From contig CAMEKM010000002.1 in assembly GCA_945921355.1 (NCBI GenBank), forward strand, positions 1 to 64,000: 64,000 nt of DNA. Reading direction: 5' to 3'. This document shows, piece after piece, positions 34,253 to 46,222 of this stretch (its first letter is position 1; each line of letters starts with the position of its first letter). Below the pieces are notes generated by a model. It was not told the DNA's origin and did no database searches. It saw only the letters and a program-made list of their open reading frames with translations. Source of the stretch: an uncultured Bacteroidales bacterium (GTDB lineage Bacteria; Bacteroidota; Bacteroidia; Bacteroidales; Paludibacteraceae). The translations under genes and the position numbers were made by a program.

Positions 34253-37200
34253 ATGAGAAAAAAATTCTTCTTATTCATTATTGCAGCCTTTATGGCTACA
34301 AGTTCAGCATGGGCGGGACCTTATGACCCTGTTGATAAAATACCCGGCACTGTATATATGCAAAACATTGTATTTAACGGTGGTAGTATTACTTTTGACG
34401 ATACATTCCACCCAGAGAAAACTCTTAACCGGCATTACAATGTGTATGCGTATGCCAAAACTCCGGAAACAGCAATTTATGATGTAACTGGTGGTTATGA
34501 CTATGGTTATATTTATAATTCGAACAATAATGGATTAATAAATTTCCACTCAACAGCTCTTTCGCATGGGAATTGTTCTCGCGATTATTTTAACTCTAAT
34601 GGAGGACAAGTTACAATAAATGTAACAGCATTGATGGATGCTGCTCGTGAGCAGGAGGTGGAACAAGTACACTTCGTAATAGCAGGAAGGTATCAAGATA
34701 ATTTAGGAAATTGGAGTTCGTATGAGGACTCTTATGCATTTGGAGCATATTTGAAGAATTATGTAGATGTTACACTTGCATCTGTTACTTGCTCTTTTGG
34801 AACTAATTCTTATGGCGTAGAAGAAGATGATACTCAATTGTCTATTAAAGTGAAAGTACATGCGTATGGTAGCACCAACTATTCCATTCAGCGAAATAGC
34901 AAACAAGGTGCCGATGATTGGGCAACCCTCAAAACCGGTAATATCTCTACTATAGATGCTAAAGCAGGTACCGTACAGAATGTTTCCATTTCTCTCAATG
35001 AGAACATGTCTAAAAATTTCGATTTGCGCTTGATTGCTAAAACCGTGAAGACTGGAATATCTGACACCGCTTACTCGGAGGTAGGGTGCAAATACAAATA
35101 TACCGGTCCAAACGGAACTACAGAATATCTTTATCCGGGAACAAAGCGTTTTGTCAATATGCCCGCTGATTGCCGTGCATACAACTATATTTGCTCAAAA
35201 CCGGTACAAGTCACAAAACACTCAGGTGGAGAAGCTTATGTGATTGTTATGCCGGAAGCTAATTTGACGGTTGAGGAAATTACTCCTACCTACACCGTCA
35301 AGTTCCTCAATGCAGACTACACGCTGCTTAAGACCGTTGAGGTAGAGTGCGGCGCAGATGCTACTTCCGAGGCTCCGGCTAACCCGACATACAGCACCTA
35401 CACCTTCATCGGTTGGAGTCAAGACCTGACGAACGTACACAAGAACATGTCCGTGCTCGCTAAATACGACATCGGTAACACCTATTGGTTTGATGCTTAT
35501 ATGTCGAATCACGATAATGTAGTCTATCCTGCAGAAGGTTTCACACAAAATTTAACCCGCGCAATGGTGGGCGACAAGTTGACCTTCACCGCCGATGTTT
35601 TTGCTGCTACCAACGCAACAATCGCTTACGAGACCGCTTTCTGGAGCAATAACGAACAAGACTATCTATGGCAGAAAAACGGTCATATCAAGGTAGCGGA
35701 TTACACCACACCTAATAAAGAGTGGTTCTTCGACCAGACTATCAACGTATGTTACACTCCGAACAACTCGTATATCAACCCCTTCCAGCGTAAGATGGCG
35801 GTTCGTTTCATCATGTTTATTGCAGGTCAGACGATTTATAGCGAGCCTTGGGAGATTGATATCTACTATCCGCTGTTCATCAATGCACCCGAGATGGATG
35901 CGCTGTTTGTGGAGAACACCGCAGGTGATTTCAACATGGGCGAGCAGAACATCTTCATCCCTGCAGGCTATAACGACACCGTGCGTCTATATAGTTTCAA
36001 CAACGCAGACGGCGGTTGTCTCTCCTTCGGTCGTGTACTCTATCCTAATCGCCGTCTGGAAAGCGGCATTGACGAGGAAGGCAATGCGTTCATCATCGGT
36101 CCGGGCGAGTTGGAGACGGTTAACACGAACGTATCAGAGAAATTGGTTGTCTTCGATGGCGTCTATGGCAATGGCTATCCGAAGCAGTTGGATTTCACGG
36201 CAGAAGGTTTCATTAAGGTGAACGGTTATTACGGCGAGGTAGTGCCTTGCGGTGGTTCGGTTACGATGCCGGAAGACCCGACACAGGAGAACGCTATCTT
36301 CCTCGGCTGGCAGGCTTGGAACACCGATTACGCAGACGATGCGTACCTGCATGTACCGGCTGTAGATGACAACATCATCGGTTTCACCGCGCAATTCGAG
36401 TACCTGCCTGAGGTTCCGCAATACAAAGTTCGTTTCTATGGCAAGGACGGCTCGCCGCTACTATTAGAAACGCTCATCAACGAGGGCGAAAATGCCGTGC
36501 CTCCTGTTGCTCCCGAGGTAAGTGGTTTCCATTTCGTAGGTTGGGACAAACCCTACACCACTATCACCGCCGACGTGGACATCACCGCCCTCTATGGCGA
36601 GGACGCCAAAGTATGGACGGTAACCTATAAGAACTGGGATGGCAGCGATCTTGGTTCTGAGCAAGTAAATGATGGTGAAGCGGCGCAAGGTGTGAACGCC
36701 ACACGCGAGGGTTACACCTTCGTTAAATGGATAGACTACACCACTGGTGATGATGTGGACATGGATCATATCACAGCAGACATCACTGTGCAGGCGGTTT
36801 TCACCGAGACACTTTATACCGTTTCATACCGTGTGGAGGGCGAGGTTACTTATACCATCCAAGTTGCTCATGGTTTTGCGGCAAGTAGCATTTATTACCC
36901 GCACGGTACACCGACCAAAGCTTCCACCGAAGCAAAAGTCTATACCTTTACCGGCTGGACACCCGAGGTGGCTACCATCACCGAGGATGTGACTTTCGAT
37001 GCTGTCTTTGAGGAGTCTGCCCGCACCTATACTGTAGTCTTCCAGAACTGGGACCACACGCTCCTCTCCGAGCAACAGGTAGAGTACGGCAAATCGGCTG
37101 TCGCTCCCGAAGACCCGACACGAGAGGGCTACACCTTCAAAGGTTGGGATCGCGAGTTCGACAATATCCTCGCTGACATGACCGTTACGGCTTTGTTTGA

Positions 37201-37354
37201 TAAGACCGTGAATCCAGGCGGCGCGACCGGCATCGAGGATATAGACGCCTCCACCACGTTTAGCGGCGCGCAAAAGATCCTCCATGAGGGTATGCTCTAT
37301 ATCATCCGACCAGATGGCCAAATAATCAATGCTCTCGGCGTGAGAGTGAAGTAG
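34253..37354 (+). CDS. Secreted protein with multiple InlB B-repeat (List_Bact_rpt) domains
   Basis: Repeats of YTVVFQNWDHTLLSEQQVEYGKSAVAPEDPTREGYTFKGWDREF type; C-terminus KILHEGMLYIIRPDGQIINALGVRVK. Confidence 0.88.
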   Translation: MRKKFFLFIIAAFMATSSAWAGPYDPVDKIPGTVYMQNIVFNGGSITFDDTFHPEKTLNRHYNVYAYAKTPETAIYDVTGGYDYGYIYNSNNNGLINFHSTALSHGNCSRDYFNSNGGQVTINVTALMDAAREQEVEQVHFVIAGRYQDNLGNWSSYEDSYAFGAYLKNYVDVTLASVTCSFGTNSYGVEEDDTQLSIKVKVHAYGSTNYSIQRNSKQGADDWATLKTGNISTIDAKAGTVQNVSISLNENMSKNFDLRLIAKTVKTGISDTAYSEVGCKYKYTGPNGTTEYLYPGTKRFVNMPADCRAYNYICSKPVQVTKHSGGEAYVIVMPEANLTVEEITPTYTVKFLNADYTLLKTVEVECGADATSEAPANPTYSTYTFIGWSQDLTNVHKNMSVLAKYDIGNTYWFDAYMSNHDNVVYPAEGFTQNLTRAMVGDKLTFTADVFAATNATIAYETAFWSNNEQDYLWQKNGHIKVADYTTPNKEWFFDQTINVCYTPNNSYINPFQRKMAVRFIMFIAGQTIYSEPWEIDIYYPLFINAPEMDALFVENTAGDFNMGEQNIFIPAGYNDTVRLYSFNNADGGCLSFGRVLYPNRRLESGIDEEGNAFIIGPGELETVNTNVSEKLVVFDGVYGNGYPKQLDFTAEGFIKVNGYYGEVVPCGGSVTMPEDPTQENAIFLGWQAWNTDYADDAYLHVPAVDDNIIGFTAQFEYLPEVPQYKVRFYGKDGSPLLLETLINEGENAVPPVAPEVSGFHFVGWDKPYTTITADVDITALYGEDAKVWTVTYKNWDGSDLGSEQVNDGEAAQGVNATREGYTFVKWIDYTTGDDVDMDHITADITVQAVFTETLYTVSYRVEGEVTYTIQVAHGFAASSIYYPHGTPTKASTEAKVYTFTGWTPEVATITEDVTFDAVFEESARTYTVVFQNWDHTLLSEQQVEYGKSAVAPEDPTREGYTFKGWDREFDNILADMTVTALFDKTVNPGGATGIEDIDASTTFSGAQKILHEGMLYIIRPDGQIINALGVRVK

Positions 37355-37403
37355 AACGATATCTGCTCAATGGGCTATCCCAAAGAGCAACGTAACAACA
37401 AGT

Positions 37404-37440
37404 AAACAGACACCACCACAATGGCTGGTGTCTGTTTCTT
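37404..37440 (+). terminator. Rho-independent terminator
   Basis: AAACAGACACCA-ccacaatggc-TGGTGTCTGTTTctt (12-bp stem). Confidence 0.85.
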
Positions 37441-37691
37441 TAAGTCCGTTTTCACCTTTCAGTTTTCCCCTTTCACCTATAGCGGCTATGCCGCGTCCGA
37501 TAGCCCTTTAGGGCGTCCGATAACCGATAGCCCTTTAGGGCGTCCAATAACCTTTCCCCTTTCACTTTTCACCTCTCACCTCTAACCTTTAACCTCTAAC
37601 CTTTAACCTTTCACCTAAAAAAAAATAAGCTCATCACTTGCGTATATGCAAATTTTTCCGTACCTTTGCGCGTTTAATTGGGATATTGTGC

Positions 37692-40181
37692 ATGTATCTA
37701 TCAAACCACATAGCAAGAACCATAGGCATAATCCTTTGCCTGCTGTTTTTTTCGTTGGTCACTTGGGCAAAAGCTCCCGAAGTGCGCGTGTTTGGTTATG
37801 TTCTCGATTCGGATAACCGCGGCATTGAATTGGCAAACGTTTATGTAGAAGGCACTACCAATGGTACAACCACCAATCAAAACGGCTATTACGACCTTAC
37901 CGTGGAGATGGGTGATACCATCATTATGGTGTATTCCATGATTGGATATGAGAGTATTCGACAACAACTATATACAACAAACAAAGTATTAGGTGTGAAT
38001 GTAGTACTCCCTACCAATGAGGAGATGCTCAGCGAAATTACCGTGCGTGGTATCCAACGTCAGACGGGTACAATGGAGCGCACAGACGTAGGCGTGGCGC
38101 GCCTGATGCCCGATGCTACAGGTGGTGGCATTGAGAGCCTATTGATCACCTTTGCAGGTGTGCGCCAAAACAACGAGATGAGTAGTCAGTACAATGTGCG
38201 TGGTGGCAGCTACGATGAGAACTCAGTATATGTCAACGGATTAGAGGTGCACCGCCCACTGCTCATCCGCAGCGGACAACAAGAGGGTCTGAGCTTCGTG
38301 AATGCCGACATGGTGGAAAGCGTGGACTTCTCCGCAGGTGGCTTTGATGCCATGTATGGCGATAAGATGTCGTCGGTATTAGACATCCGCTACAAGCGTC
38401 CTACCCAATTAGAGTCGCACCTAAATATCAGCATCTTAGGTGCAAGCGCCTACTTGGGTTGGGGAGATAGTTTACAAAGTCAGATGCATGGTATTCGCTA
38501 TAAGACATCCAAATACATGCTCGGTGCATTGGACACCAAAGGCAACTACAAACCCAACTTCGTGGACTATCAGACACAGATGACATGGAAGGTAGGCGAG
38601 CAACGCGATTGGGACATTACCCTCTTAGGCAACTTCTCGCAAAATAGTTATGCATTTATCCCTGACTCATCAGTCACCAGTTTTGGTGGTATGCAAAACG
38701 CAGTAGTGAACACCATTTATTACGAAGGGCAAGAAAAAGATATTTTCCGTACCGCTTTCGCCGCATTAAGCGCACACGGCAAAGTACACCCAGAGGTGAA
38801 AATAGGTGTGGATGTAAGTGGTTTCTACACCCACGAACAAGAGACATATGACATTCGCAGTGAATATATGCTTCGCCAACAAGACATGAGCGGCGCTGAC
38901 AACAACAATAGCGGCAATATAAACAACGAAATCACCACCCCAGAAAGTAATCAAAACCTATTGGGTAAAGGTGAGTTCCACGAGCACGCACGCAACACCT
39001 TGCAAGCCAGCATGATAACCCTTGCACACACGGGCGAGTGGAAACACGAACAGAATAGTTTGACTTGGGGTGTTAGTGGACAAGTAGAAATGATAAATGA
39101 CCAAATTAGTGAATGGGAATGGCGCGATTCGTTAGGGTATAGTTTACCGAATGGAGACAAGGAGATGGAATTATATTATGCCATGAAAGGTACCACGAGC
39201 ATGCTGAACGGTCGCCTGCAAGCCTATGCGCAAAACACCTATCGCTGGAGTACGGAGCAAGGCAAAGTGTTCTTAACCGCAGGTATGCGTTTGAACTGGT
39301 GGAGTTTTACCAATGAGATTCTTCCTTCCCCTCGTGTGAGCGTGGTATGGATGCCAGGGTGGAAACGCGATTTCACATTCCGCGTGGCAACGGGTATATA
39401 TTACCAAGCACCATTCTACAAGGAGTTACGCCAAACCATCCAAGATGATAATGGCATTTATCGCATTCACCTGAACGACCAACTCAAAGCGCAACGCTCC
39501 TATCAATTGGTACTGGGTACTGACTATTACTTCCGCGCATGGGGGCGTCCGTTTAAGTTCACCGCCGAGGCATATGGCAAATATATGGACCGCATGGAGA
39601 GCTACACCGTGGACAACGTGCGCGTGCGCTATTCGGGTAAAAACGATAGCGAGGGCTATACCATGGGCTTAGACTTGAAGCTCTTTGGCGAATTGGCACC
39701 AGGTGCCGATTCTTGGATTAGTTTCTCCACCATGCGCAGCCGTATGCGATTCATCAACGATAAGCATAATCTTGGTTGGATTCCTACCCCACAGGAGCAA
39801 CGCTATAACCTCACGGTCTATTTCCAAGATTACCTGCCCCAGTTGCCCCAATACAAACTGCACCTTAAGTTCATCTGGAGCGAAGGTTTGCCTTTTGGCT
39901 ATCCACGTAACGAGCAAATGCGCTATTTGGGGCATATGAGCGATTATAAACGTATCGACATCGGTGCCAGTCGCACGTTCGCTGCAAGTCACGATAAGTG
40001 GATGAAGCAGTCGAAGCATGTGGATAGTTGGACGGTGCAGTTTGATGTATTCAACCTCATTGGTTGGAAGAACGTAAATAGCTACTACTGGGTCACCGCC
40101 GCCGACGGCATGCAATGGGCAAGTCCCAACTACCTGACAGGACGCATGTTCAACTTGAAGATTGATGTGAAAATAAAGTAA
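37692..40181 (+). CDS. TonB-dependent receptor with carboxypeptidase-like regulatory domain
   Basis: [38 protein letters not shown]; plug region [23 protein letters not shown]; upstream TACCTTTG. Confidence 0.88.
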   Translation: MYLSNHIARTIGIILCLLFFSLVTWAKAPEVRVFGYVLDSDNRGIELANVYVEGTTNGTTTNQNGYYDLTVEMGDTIIMVYSMIGYESIRQQLYTTNKVLGVNVVLPTNEEMLSEITVRGIQRQTGTMERTDVGVARLMPDATGGGIESLLITFAGVRQNNEMSSQYNVRGGSYDENSVYVNGLEVHRPLLIRSGQQEGLSFVNADMVESVDFSAGGFDAMYGDKMSSVLDIRYKRPTQLESHLNISILGASAYLGWGDSLQSQMHGIRYKTSKYMLGALDTKGNYKPNFVDYQTQMTWKVGEQRDWDITLLGNFSQNSYAFIPDSSVTSFGGMQNAVVNTIYYEGQEKDIFRTAFAALSAHGKVHPEVKIGVDVSGFYTHEQETYDIRSEYMLRQQDMSGADNNNSGNINNEITTPESNQNLLGKGEFHEHARNTLQASMITLAHTGEWKHEQNSLTWGVSGQVEMINDQISEWEWRDSLGYSLPNGDKEMELYYAMKGTTSMLNGRLQAYAQNTYRWSTEQGKVFLTAGMRLNWWSFTNEILPSPRVSVVWMPGWKRDFTFRVATGIYYQAPFYKELRQTIQDDNGIYRIHLNDQLKAQRSYQLVLGTDYYFRAWGRPFKFTAEAYGKYMDRMESYTVDNVRVRYSGKNDSEGYTMGLDLKLFGELAPGADSWISFSTMRSRMRFINDKHNLGWIPTPQEQRYNLTVYFQDYLPQLPQYKLHLKFIWSEGLPFGYPRNEQMRYLGHMSDYKRIDIGASRTFAASHDKWMKQSKHVDSWTVQFDVFNLIGWKNVNSYYWVTAADGMQWASPNYLTGRMFNLKIDVKIK

Positions 40182-40198
40182 TTCTGTATTTAGTGAAT

Positions 40199-42844
40199 AT
40201 GGCAAAGATAGATACAACAGAAACACCTATGATGCGACAGTTTCGCGAGATAAAGAACCAATACCCTGATGCGGTATTGCTATTTCGCTGTGGCGACTTC
40301 TACGAGACCTATGCTGAAGATGCTGTGCGCGCGAGCAAGATACTCAATATCACGCTCACCCATCGCAGCAACGGTGCAAGCAAAGAAGTCAAAGCATTGG
40401 AGATGGCTGGCTTCCCGTTCCATGCGCTCGACACCTATCTGCCTAAACTCGTTCGCGCAGGCTTACGCGTGGCTATTTGTGACCAATTAGAAGACCCTAA
40501 ACTGACTAAGAAGCTCGTGAAACGCGGTGTAACTGAATTGGTTACGCCCGGTGTGAGTTATTCGGATACTACCCTACAACAAAAAGAGAATACATGGCTC
40601 GCTTGCGTGAATTTCGGGAAACGAGAAGTAGGTGTTTCGTTCTTGGACATCTCTACGGGCGAGTTCCTCGTTGCACAAGGCACAAGCGATTATATCGACA
40701 AACTGTTGGTGAACTTTGCGCCTAAGGAGGTATTGTATTTGCGTGGAAAGAAGCAAGTGTTTGAAGCGGCTTTTGGTAGCAAATACTTCACTTTTGAGTT
40801 GGACGACTGGATGATGACCCACGATGCGGCAATGGATAGACTGACCAAACAGTTTCAGGTGCAAAACTTGAAGGGCTTTGGCGTGGAGCAATTGCCCGAA
40901 GGCGTGATAGCAGCAGGTGCAATTTTGCACTATCTCGATGCTACTCAACACTTACAGAATGGTCATATTCAGCATCTTAGCCGTATAGAAGAAGATAAGT
41001 TTGTATGGATGGATCGCTTTACCATTCGCAACCTGGAGCTACTAAGCGGACAGCGTGAGAACAGCACTACGCTCTACGATATTATTGACCGCACCACCAC
41101 ACCTATGGGTGGACGACTATTGCACCGCTGGTTGGCATTCCCGCTGAAGGATGTGCGTGCGATTCGCAACCGTCAGACAGTAGTAGAGTACTTATTCCGT
41201 CATCCTGAGGAGCGCGAGATTATTCGTGAGAACTTAGAGCGTATTATGGATATGGAGCGTATCGTAGGTAAAATATCCACGGGCAGAATTTCTCCTCGCG
41301 AAATGGTGCAACTGAGTGTGGCACTACAGTGCATTGCGCCTATCAAGCAAATTTGTGAGAATGCGACTGATAATTCGTACTTGCACTTGCTCGGCGAACA
41401 ACTCAGTCTATGCAGCGAGATGTGCGAGAGAATCCAACGCGAGATTACTCCTGATCCGCCTGCCGTACAAGGTCGTCCTAACACCATCGCACGTGGCGTA
41501 AACACCGAGTTGGACGAACTGCGCGACATACAAGCGCACGGTAAAGAGCGACTTTTGCAAATCCAACAACAAGAGATAGAGGCTACGGGTATTCAGTCGC
41601 TAAAGATAGGATACAACAATGTGTTTGGCTATTATTTGGAGGTGCGCAACACCTACAAAGAGCAAGTGCCAGAAACATGGATTCGCAAGCAGACACTTGT
41701 CAATGCCGAGCGCTATATCACACAAGAACTCAAAGAATATGAGGACAAAATCCTCAATGCCGAAGGACAAGTTCAAATTATAGAGACACGCCTTTATACC
41801 GAACTGATGTTGGCATTGACCGAGTACGTACCACAAATGCAGATGGATGCCAATGTGGTAGCACAATTGGATTGCCTAATGGGTTTTGCGCGTGTGGCGG
41901 TGGAGAATAAGTATGTGTGTCCTGCTATCAATGATAGTCTGGTGATTGATATCCATCAAGGTCGCCATCCCGTAATCGAAAAGCAATTGCCGCTAGACGA
42001 AGAGTATGTGCCAAACGATGTGCTACTCGACAACAATGGGCAACAGATCATCATCATCACTGGTCCGAATATGGCGGGTAAGTCTGCCCTACTCCGTCAG
42101 ACGGCACTCATTGTGCTGATGGCACAGATGGGTAGTTTCGTGCCTGCGGAAAGTGCGAGCATTGGTGTAGTGGACAAGATCTTCACGCGCGTAGGCGCAA
42201 GCGATAATATCTCATTAGGTGAGAGTACTTTTATGGTAGAGATGAACGAGGCAGCCAGTATCTTGAACAACCTCAGCGAGCGCAGTCTGGTGCTCTTCGA
42301 CGAGTTGGGTCGTGGAACGAGTACCTACGATGGTATCTCTATAGCATGGGCAATTGTGGAGTATATCCACGAGCAAAAGGGGCATGCTAAAACTCTCTTT
42401 GCTACCCACTACCACGAGCTCAACGAGATGGAGGAGAGTTTCCAGCGCATACGCAACTACAATGTGTCGGTGCGTGAAGCGAATGGTAAAGTAATCTTCA
42501 TGCGTAAATTGGTGCGTGGAGGCTCGGAGCACAGTTTTGGTATTCATGTGGCGAAATTAGCAGGTATGCCATCTTCGATTATCCAACGAGCGAATCAAAT
42601 ACTCTCTGACTTAGAGCAAGGAGCAAGGAACCAAGAAGCAGGATGCAATAGCCAAGAGAAGATTGGTGGTGGTAAAGCGCAAGTGAGTGCGCCCAGTGGC
42701 ATGCAGCTGAGCTTCTTCCAATTGGATGACCCTGTATTGGAACAAATACGCGATGAAGTCAAAACGTTAGATATAAACAACCTTACTCCACTTGAGGCAT
42801 TGAACAAACTTAGTGAAATAAAGAAGTTAGTAGGCGGAAAATAA
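40199..42844 (+). CDS. mutS: DNA mismatch repair protein MutS
   Basis: [62 protein letters not shown]. Confidence 0.97.
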   Translation: MAKIDTTETPMMRQFREIKNQYPDAVLLFRCGDFYETYAEDAVRASKILNITLTHRSNGASKEVKALEMAGFPFHALDTYLPKLVRAGLRVAICDQLEDPKLTKKLVKRGVTELVTPGVSYSDTTLQQKENTWLACVNFGKREVGVSFLDISTGEFLVAQGTSDYIDKLLVNFAPKEVLYLRGKKQVFEAAFGSKYFTFELDDWMMTHDAAMDRLTKQFQVQNLKGFGVEQLPEGVIAAGAILHYLDATQHLQNGHIQHLSRIEEDKFVWMDRFTIRNLELLSGQRENSTTLYDIIDRTTTPMGGRLLHRWLAFPLKDVRAIRNRQTVVEYLFRHPEEREIIRENLERIMDMERIVGKISTGRISPREMVQLSVALQCIAPIKQICENATDNSYLHLLGEQLSLCSEMCERIQREITPDPPAVQGRPNTIARGVNTELDELRDIQAHGKERLLQIQQQEIEATGIQSLKIGYNNVFGYYLEVRNTYKEQVPETWIRKQTLVNAERYITQELKEYEDKILNAEGQVQIIETRLYTELMLALTEYVPQMQMDANVVAQLDCLMGFARVAVENKYVCPAINDSLVIDIHQGRHPVIEKQLPLDEEYVPNDVLLDNNGQQIIIITGPNMAGKSALLRQTALIVLMAQMGSFVPAESASIGVVDKIFTRVGASDNISLGESTFMVEMNEAASILNNLSERSLVLFDELGRGTSTYDGISIAWAIVEYIHEQKGHAKTLFATHYHELNEMEESFQRIRNYNVSVREANGKVIFMRKLVRGGSEHSFGIHVAKLAGMPSSIIQRANQILSDLEQGARNQEAGCNSQEKIGGGKAQVSAPSGMQLSFFQLDDPVLEQIRDEVKTLDINNLTPLEALNKLSEIKKLVGGK

Positions 42845-42953
42845 CGGTTTATTAAGAAAATATATTCTTTTTTTAAGAATTTTTTGGTCGGTTCGAAAAA
42901 AAAGTATAACTTTGCATTGTAAATAATTTATTAATCACTAACATATCAAAACA

Positions 42954-43259
42954 ATGAAAAAAATCGTTATTGCACTTGCGTGCGTATTTGCGCTTGGGTT
43001 GACAAGTTGCCAAAAAAATGTGATGGATGTAGATCCAAGTAAATTGGATGACACTACAATGGCTTGTTGGATGTATACTCTTTCAAGTACAAAGGGTGAA
43101 AACACAGTCTATGTATGGGGTACAGAAAAGCATTTAGTAGAGATTGTACAAGCAGAAGTAAAAATTGCACAATTAGTTGACAACAATGCTAGTGCCACCT
43201 ACAAAAAGACATCACATTCTACAGCAGATACATGCTTGGATATGAACACAGAGAAATAA
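42954..43259 (+). CDS. Small lipoprotein, unknown function
   Basis: MKKIVIALACVFALGLTSCQKN lipobox; upstream TAACTTTG. Confidence 0.75.
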   Translation: MKKIVIALACVFALGLTSCQKNVMDVDPSKLDDTTMACWMYTLSSTKGENTVYVWGTEKHLVEIVQAEVKIAQLVDNNASATYKKTSHSTADTCLDMNTEK

Positions 43260-43274
43260 TAAACAATTAGAACT

Positions 43275-43314
43275 AAGAGAGAGAGAGAAGGCGCTGCCTT
43301 CTCTCTCTCTTTTA
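43275..43314. terminator. Bidirectional hairpin terminator between convergent genes
   Basis: aagagagagagagaaggc-gct-gccttctctctctctttta. Confidence 0.9.
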
Positions 43315-43315
43315 G

Positions 43316-45157
43316 TTAATTAGCTTGCTGCATATCAATGAGTTTACGGTAGTAACCGTCAATTGCATACAGTTCATCATGCGTGCCTCGCTCCACGATT
43401 TGTCCCTCATGCAGCACACAAATCAAGTCGGCATTGCGGATTGTACTCAAGCGGTGAGCCACTACTAAGGTAGTACGGTCTTTCATCAGGTTTTCCAATG
43501 CCTCTTGTACGAGTTTCTCGGATTCGGTATCCAAAGCTGAGGTAGCTTCATCCAAGATGAGGATAGGTGGATTTTTGAGAATAGCTCTGGCAATCGAAAT
43601 GCGCTGGCGTTGTCCTCCACTGAGGCGCGAACCACGATCGCCAATAGTGGTTTGATATTGGTCAGGCGTAGCCATGATAAAGTCATCTGCATTGGCAATA
43701 CGCGCCGCCTGCCGCACCTCCTCCATAGTGGCCGATTCTACACCGAAAGTGATATTATTATAAAAGGTGTCATTGAAAAGAATGGCCTCTTGATTTACAT
43801 TACCCATAAGCGCACGGAGGTCATATGTTTTCACATCTCGGATGTCCACTCCATCAATGGTAATACGTCCTGCAGTGGTATCATAGAAACGAGGTAGCAG
43901 GTCCGCCATCGTAGTCTTACCACTACCCGACTGACCCACCAAAGCTATTGTTTGCCCCTTGCGGATATCCAAATTTATATGCTGAAGTACGGGGCGATCA
44001 GCTTGATAGGAGAAGCAGACATCCTCATAGCGAATAACCGACTGAAAATCTGATATTTGCTTTGGATTTTCCGCAATGCGGATATTACTCTCAGTATTCA
44101 GTATCTTATCTATTCGCTCCAGCGACGCCATACCACGGCGGATGCCATAAGTGGCTTTACTGAGGTCCTTGGCAGGATTGATGATCGAATAGAAAATAAC
44201 CAGATAGTAAATGAATGTGGCCGCATCTATAGACGAATGGTCACCCAATATGAGTGTACCACCAAACCATAACAGTATGGCAATGAGTGCCGTACCAAAG
44301 AACTCCGATACGGGGTGTGCCAGATAGTAGCGACGATTGATTCGGTTGAACGTAGCGCGAGTGGCATTGATGAGCTGCAAGAAACGCACCGTCAGTTTGC
44401 TCTCTGCATTGAATGCTTTTACCACACGCAATCCACCTAAGGTCTCATCTATCTGGGTCAGAATCTCTGCATTCTGCTCTTGTCCTTTGGTAGAAGCTCG
44501 TTTGAGTGAACGACCAATACGACCAATCAATAATCCTGCAATAGGCAACAGTACTAATACAAACAGTGTAAGTTGCCACGAGATAGTAAATAGCGTGATG
44601 AGATAGACTATAATCATGATTGGATCTTTGAATAGCATGTCCAGCGTGGACATGATACTCGCCTCTACCTCATTGACATCGTTGGTCATACGCGACATGA
44701 CATCGCCCTTGCGCTCTTCAGTGAAGAAACCGATTGGCAGACTAACCACTTTCTTGTAGAGTTGTGCACGCAAGTCGCGCAACACGCCTGTACGTATGGG
44801 TACCATGAAATAATTGGCAAGCCAAGCCGTGAGGCACTTAAATCCAGTAAGAAGCACTAAACAACCACCCAAAAGCAACAATACGGTTTGTGCTCCCTGG
44901 GTATCAATCAAGGTTTGAAGATAGTAGTATAGGTTGTCCTTCAAGATGTTAAGTATCTCCTTTAGATTAGCGGCTTCCGCCAAAGGGGTGTAAGTGATAG
45001 TACTCTCAGACAAACCGAATAAGATCTGCAAAACAGGAATGATAGTGGCAAACGAGAAAAGCGACAATATCGTGGATAGGATATTGAAGAATAAGTTTGC
45101 AACAACCTGCCAACGATATGGCGGAACAAAACGCCTTAAGAGAGAGAGAATATGCAT
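43316..45157 (-). CDS. ABC transporter, fused permease/ATP-binding (MsbA-like)
   Basis: IALVGQSGSGKTTMADLLPRFYD; LSGGQRQRISIARAILKNPPILILDEATSALD. Confidence 0.93.
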   Translation of the reverse strand: MHILSLLRRFVPPYRWQVVANLFFNILSTILSLFSFATIIPVLQILFGLSESTITYTPLAEAANLKEILNILKDNLYYYLQTLIDTQGAQTVLLLLGGCLVLLTGFKCLTAWLANYFMVPIRTGVLRDLRAQLYKKVVSLPIGFFTEERKGDVMSRMTNDVNEVEASIMSTLDMLFKDPIMIIVYLITLFTISWQLTLFVLVLLPIAGLLIGRIGRSLKRASTKGQEQNAEILTQIDETLGGLRVVKAFNAESKLTVRFLQLINATRATFNRINRRYYLAHPVSEFFGTALIAILLWFGGTLILGDHSSIDAATFIYYLVIFYSIINPAKDLSKATYGIRRGMASLERIDKILNTESNIRIAENPKQISDFQSVIRYEDVCFSYQADRPVLQHINLDIRKGQTIALVGQSGSGKTTMADLLPRFYDTTAGRITIDGVDIRDVKTYDLRALMGNVNQEAILFNDTFYNNITFGVESATMEEVRQAARIANADDFIMATPDQYQTTIGDRGSRLSGGQRQRISIARAILKNPPILILDEATSALDTESEKLVQEALENLMKDRTTLVVAHRLSTIRNADLICVLHEGQIVERGTHDELYAIDGYYRKLIDMQQAN

Positions 45158-45188
45158 GATTAGTTGACAATTGACATTTTACAGTTGA

Positions 45189-46205
45189 CTATTTGCGGTT
45201 ATTTTCACTGACATAGAGCAGGATTTGGCGATTAAATGCTTCTTGGTCATTGCCTAAATCCGTTTGAATAGCGATGACCTGCAACTTCTCACCCAACACC
45301 TCTACCAAAGGTGTTTGCAGCATACGCATATAATCTTTTTCGGTGGTTACCACACATTCATATTGATTCGCACGTTGTATGATTTGTGCAATATCTTGCT
45401 TGTTAAACGCGTGGTGATCAGGGAATGCGAGCAATTGCGTACATGGATATTGCTGTTGCATATATTCCAGTAGCGGAGCGGGATTAGCAATACCAGTCAC
45501 CAACAACGGTGTAGCTGATAATTGCAACGGAACATATTTAATGGACGAATAATACAGCTGTTGATACGACGCCAATTGCAAACTATTACTCACAATACGC
45601 CTTTCAATGGCTTGCATCTTAGATGGACATTTGGTAACTACCACCGCATTAGCACGCACACTCTCAGCAGGCAAATCACGCAAAGTCCCCCATGGTAGCA
45701 TATGGTCATGCACATAGAGTTTATTGTATGATGTGAGCAAGATATAGAATCCCGCTTTCAATCTACGGTGTTGATAAGCATCATCCAATATGACACACTG
45801 CAAGTCTGGAATAATCTGTTGCAAATGCTTGATACCCAACACTCTGTCGGCACATACTGCCACTGGAACATCGGGGAAATGCATATGAATCAGCATTGGT
45901 TCATCGCCAATGGTTTGTGCCGTATCTTCTGCGTTAGCCAGACGAAAGCCATGCGTTTTTCTTCCGTAGCCACGCGACAGTACAGCCACCTTATATTTAG
46001 GAGCCAATAGCCGAATGAGGTATTCCGTCATTGGCGTTTTTCCTGTACCGCCAACTGCCAAGTTACCAATCGAAATCGTTGGTACACTGACGGTATATGA
46101 CGGTAGCACATGATCATCGTACAACACATTGCGCACCCACACTCCCAGCGCATAAAGCCAGGAGATGGGTATTGCACAATATTTCAAGAATTGAAGTGTG
46201 GTCAA
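45189..46205 (-). CDS. lpxK: Tetraacyldisaccharide 4'-kinase
   Basis: TISIGNLAVGGTGKTPMTEYLI; VAVLSRGYGRKTHGF; CVILDDAYQHRRL. Confidence 0.93.
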   Translation of the reverse strand: MTTLQFLKYCAIPISWLYALGVWVRNVLYDDHVLPSYTVSVPTISIGNLAVGGTGKTPMTEYLIRLLAPKYKVAVLSRGYGRKTHGFRLANAEDTAQTIGDEPMLIHMHFPDVPVAVCADRVLGIKHLQQIIPDLQCVILDDAYQHRRLKAGFYILLTSYNKLYVHDHMLPWGTLRDLPAESVRANAVVVTKCPSKMQAIERRIVSNSLQLASYQQLYYSSIKYVPLQLSATPLLVTGIANPAPLLEYMQQQYPCTQLLAFPDHHAFNKQDIAQIIQRANQYECVVTTEKDYMRMLQTPLVEVLGEKLQVIAIQTDLGNDQEAFNRQILLYVSENNRK

Positions 46206-46222
46206 TGTCTGAGCAATTCGTA

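Noticed and set aside
43275-43314. GA-rich simple repeat as phase-variable tract
   Set aside because: It is the stem of a bidirectional terminator between convergent genes and lies outside coding and promoter regions
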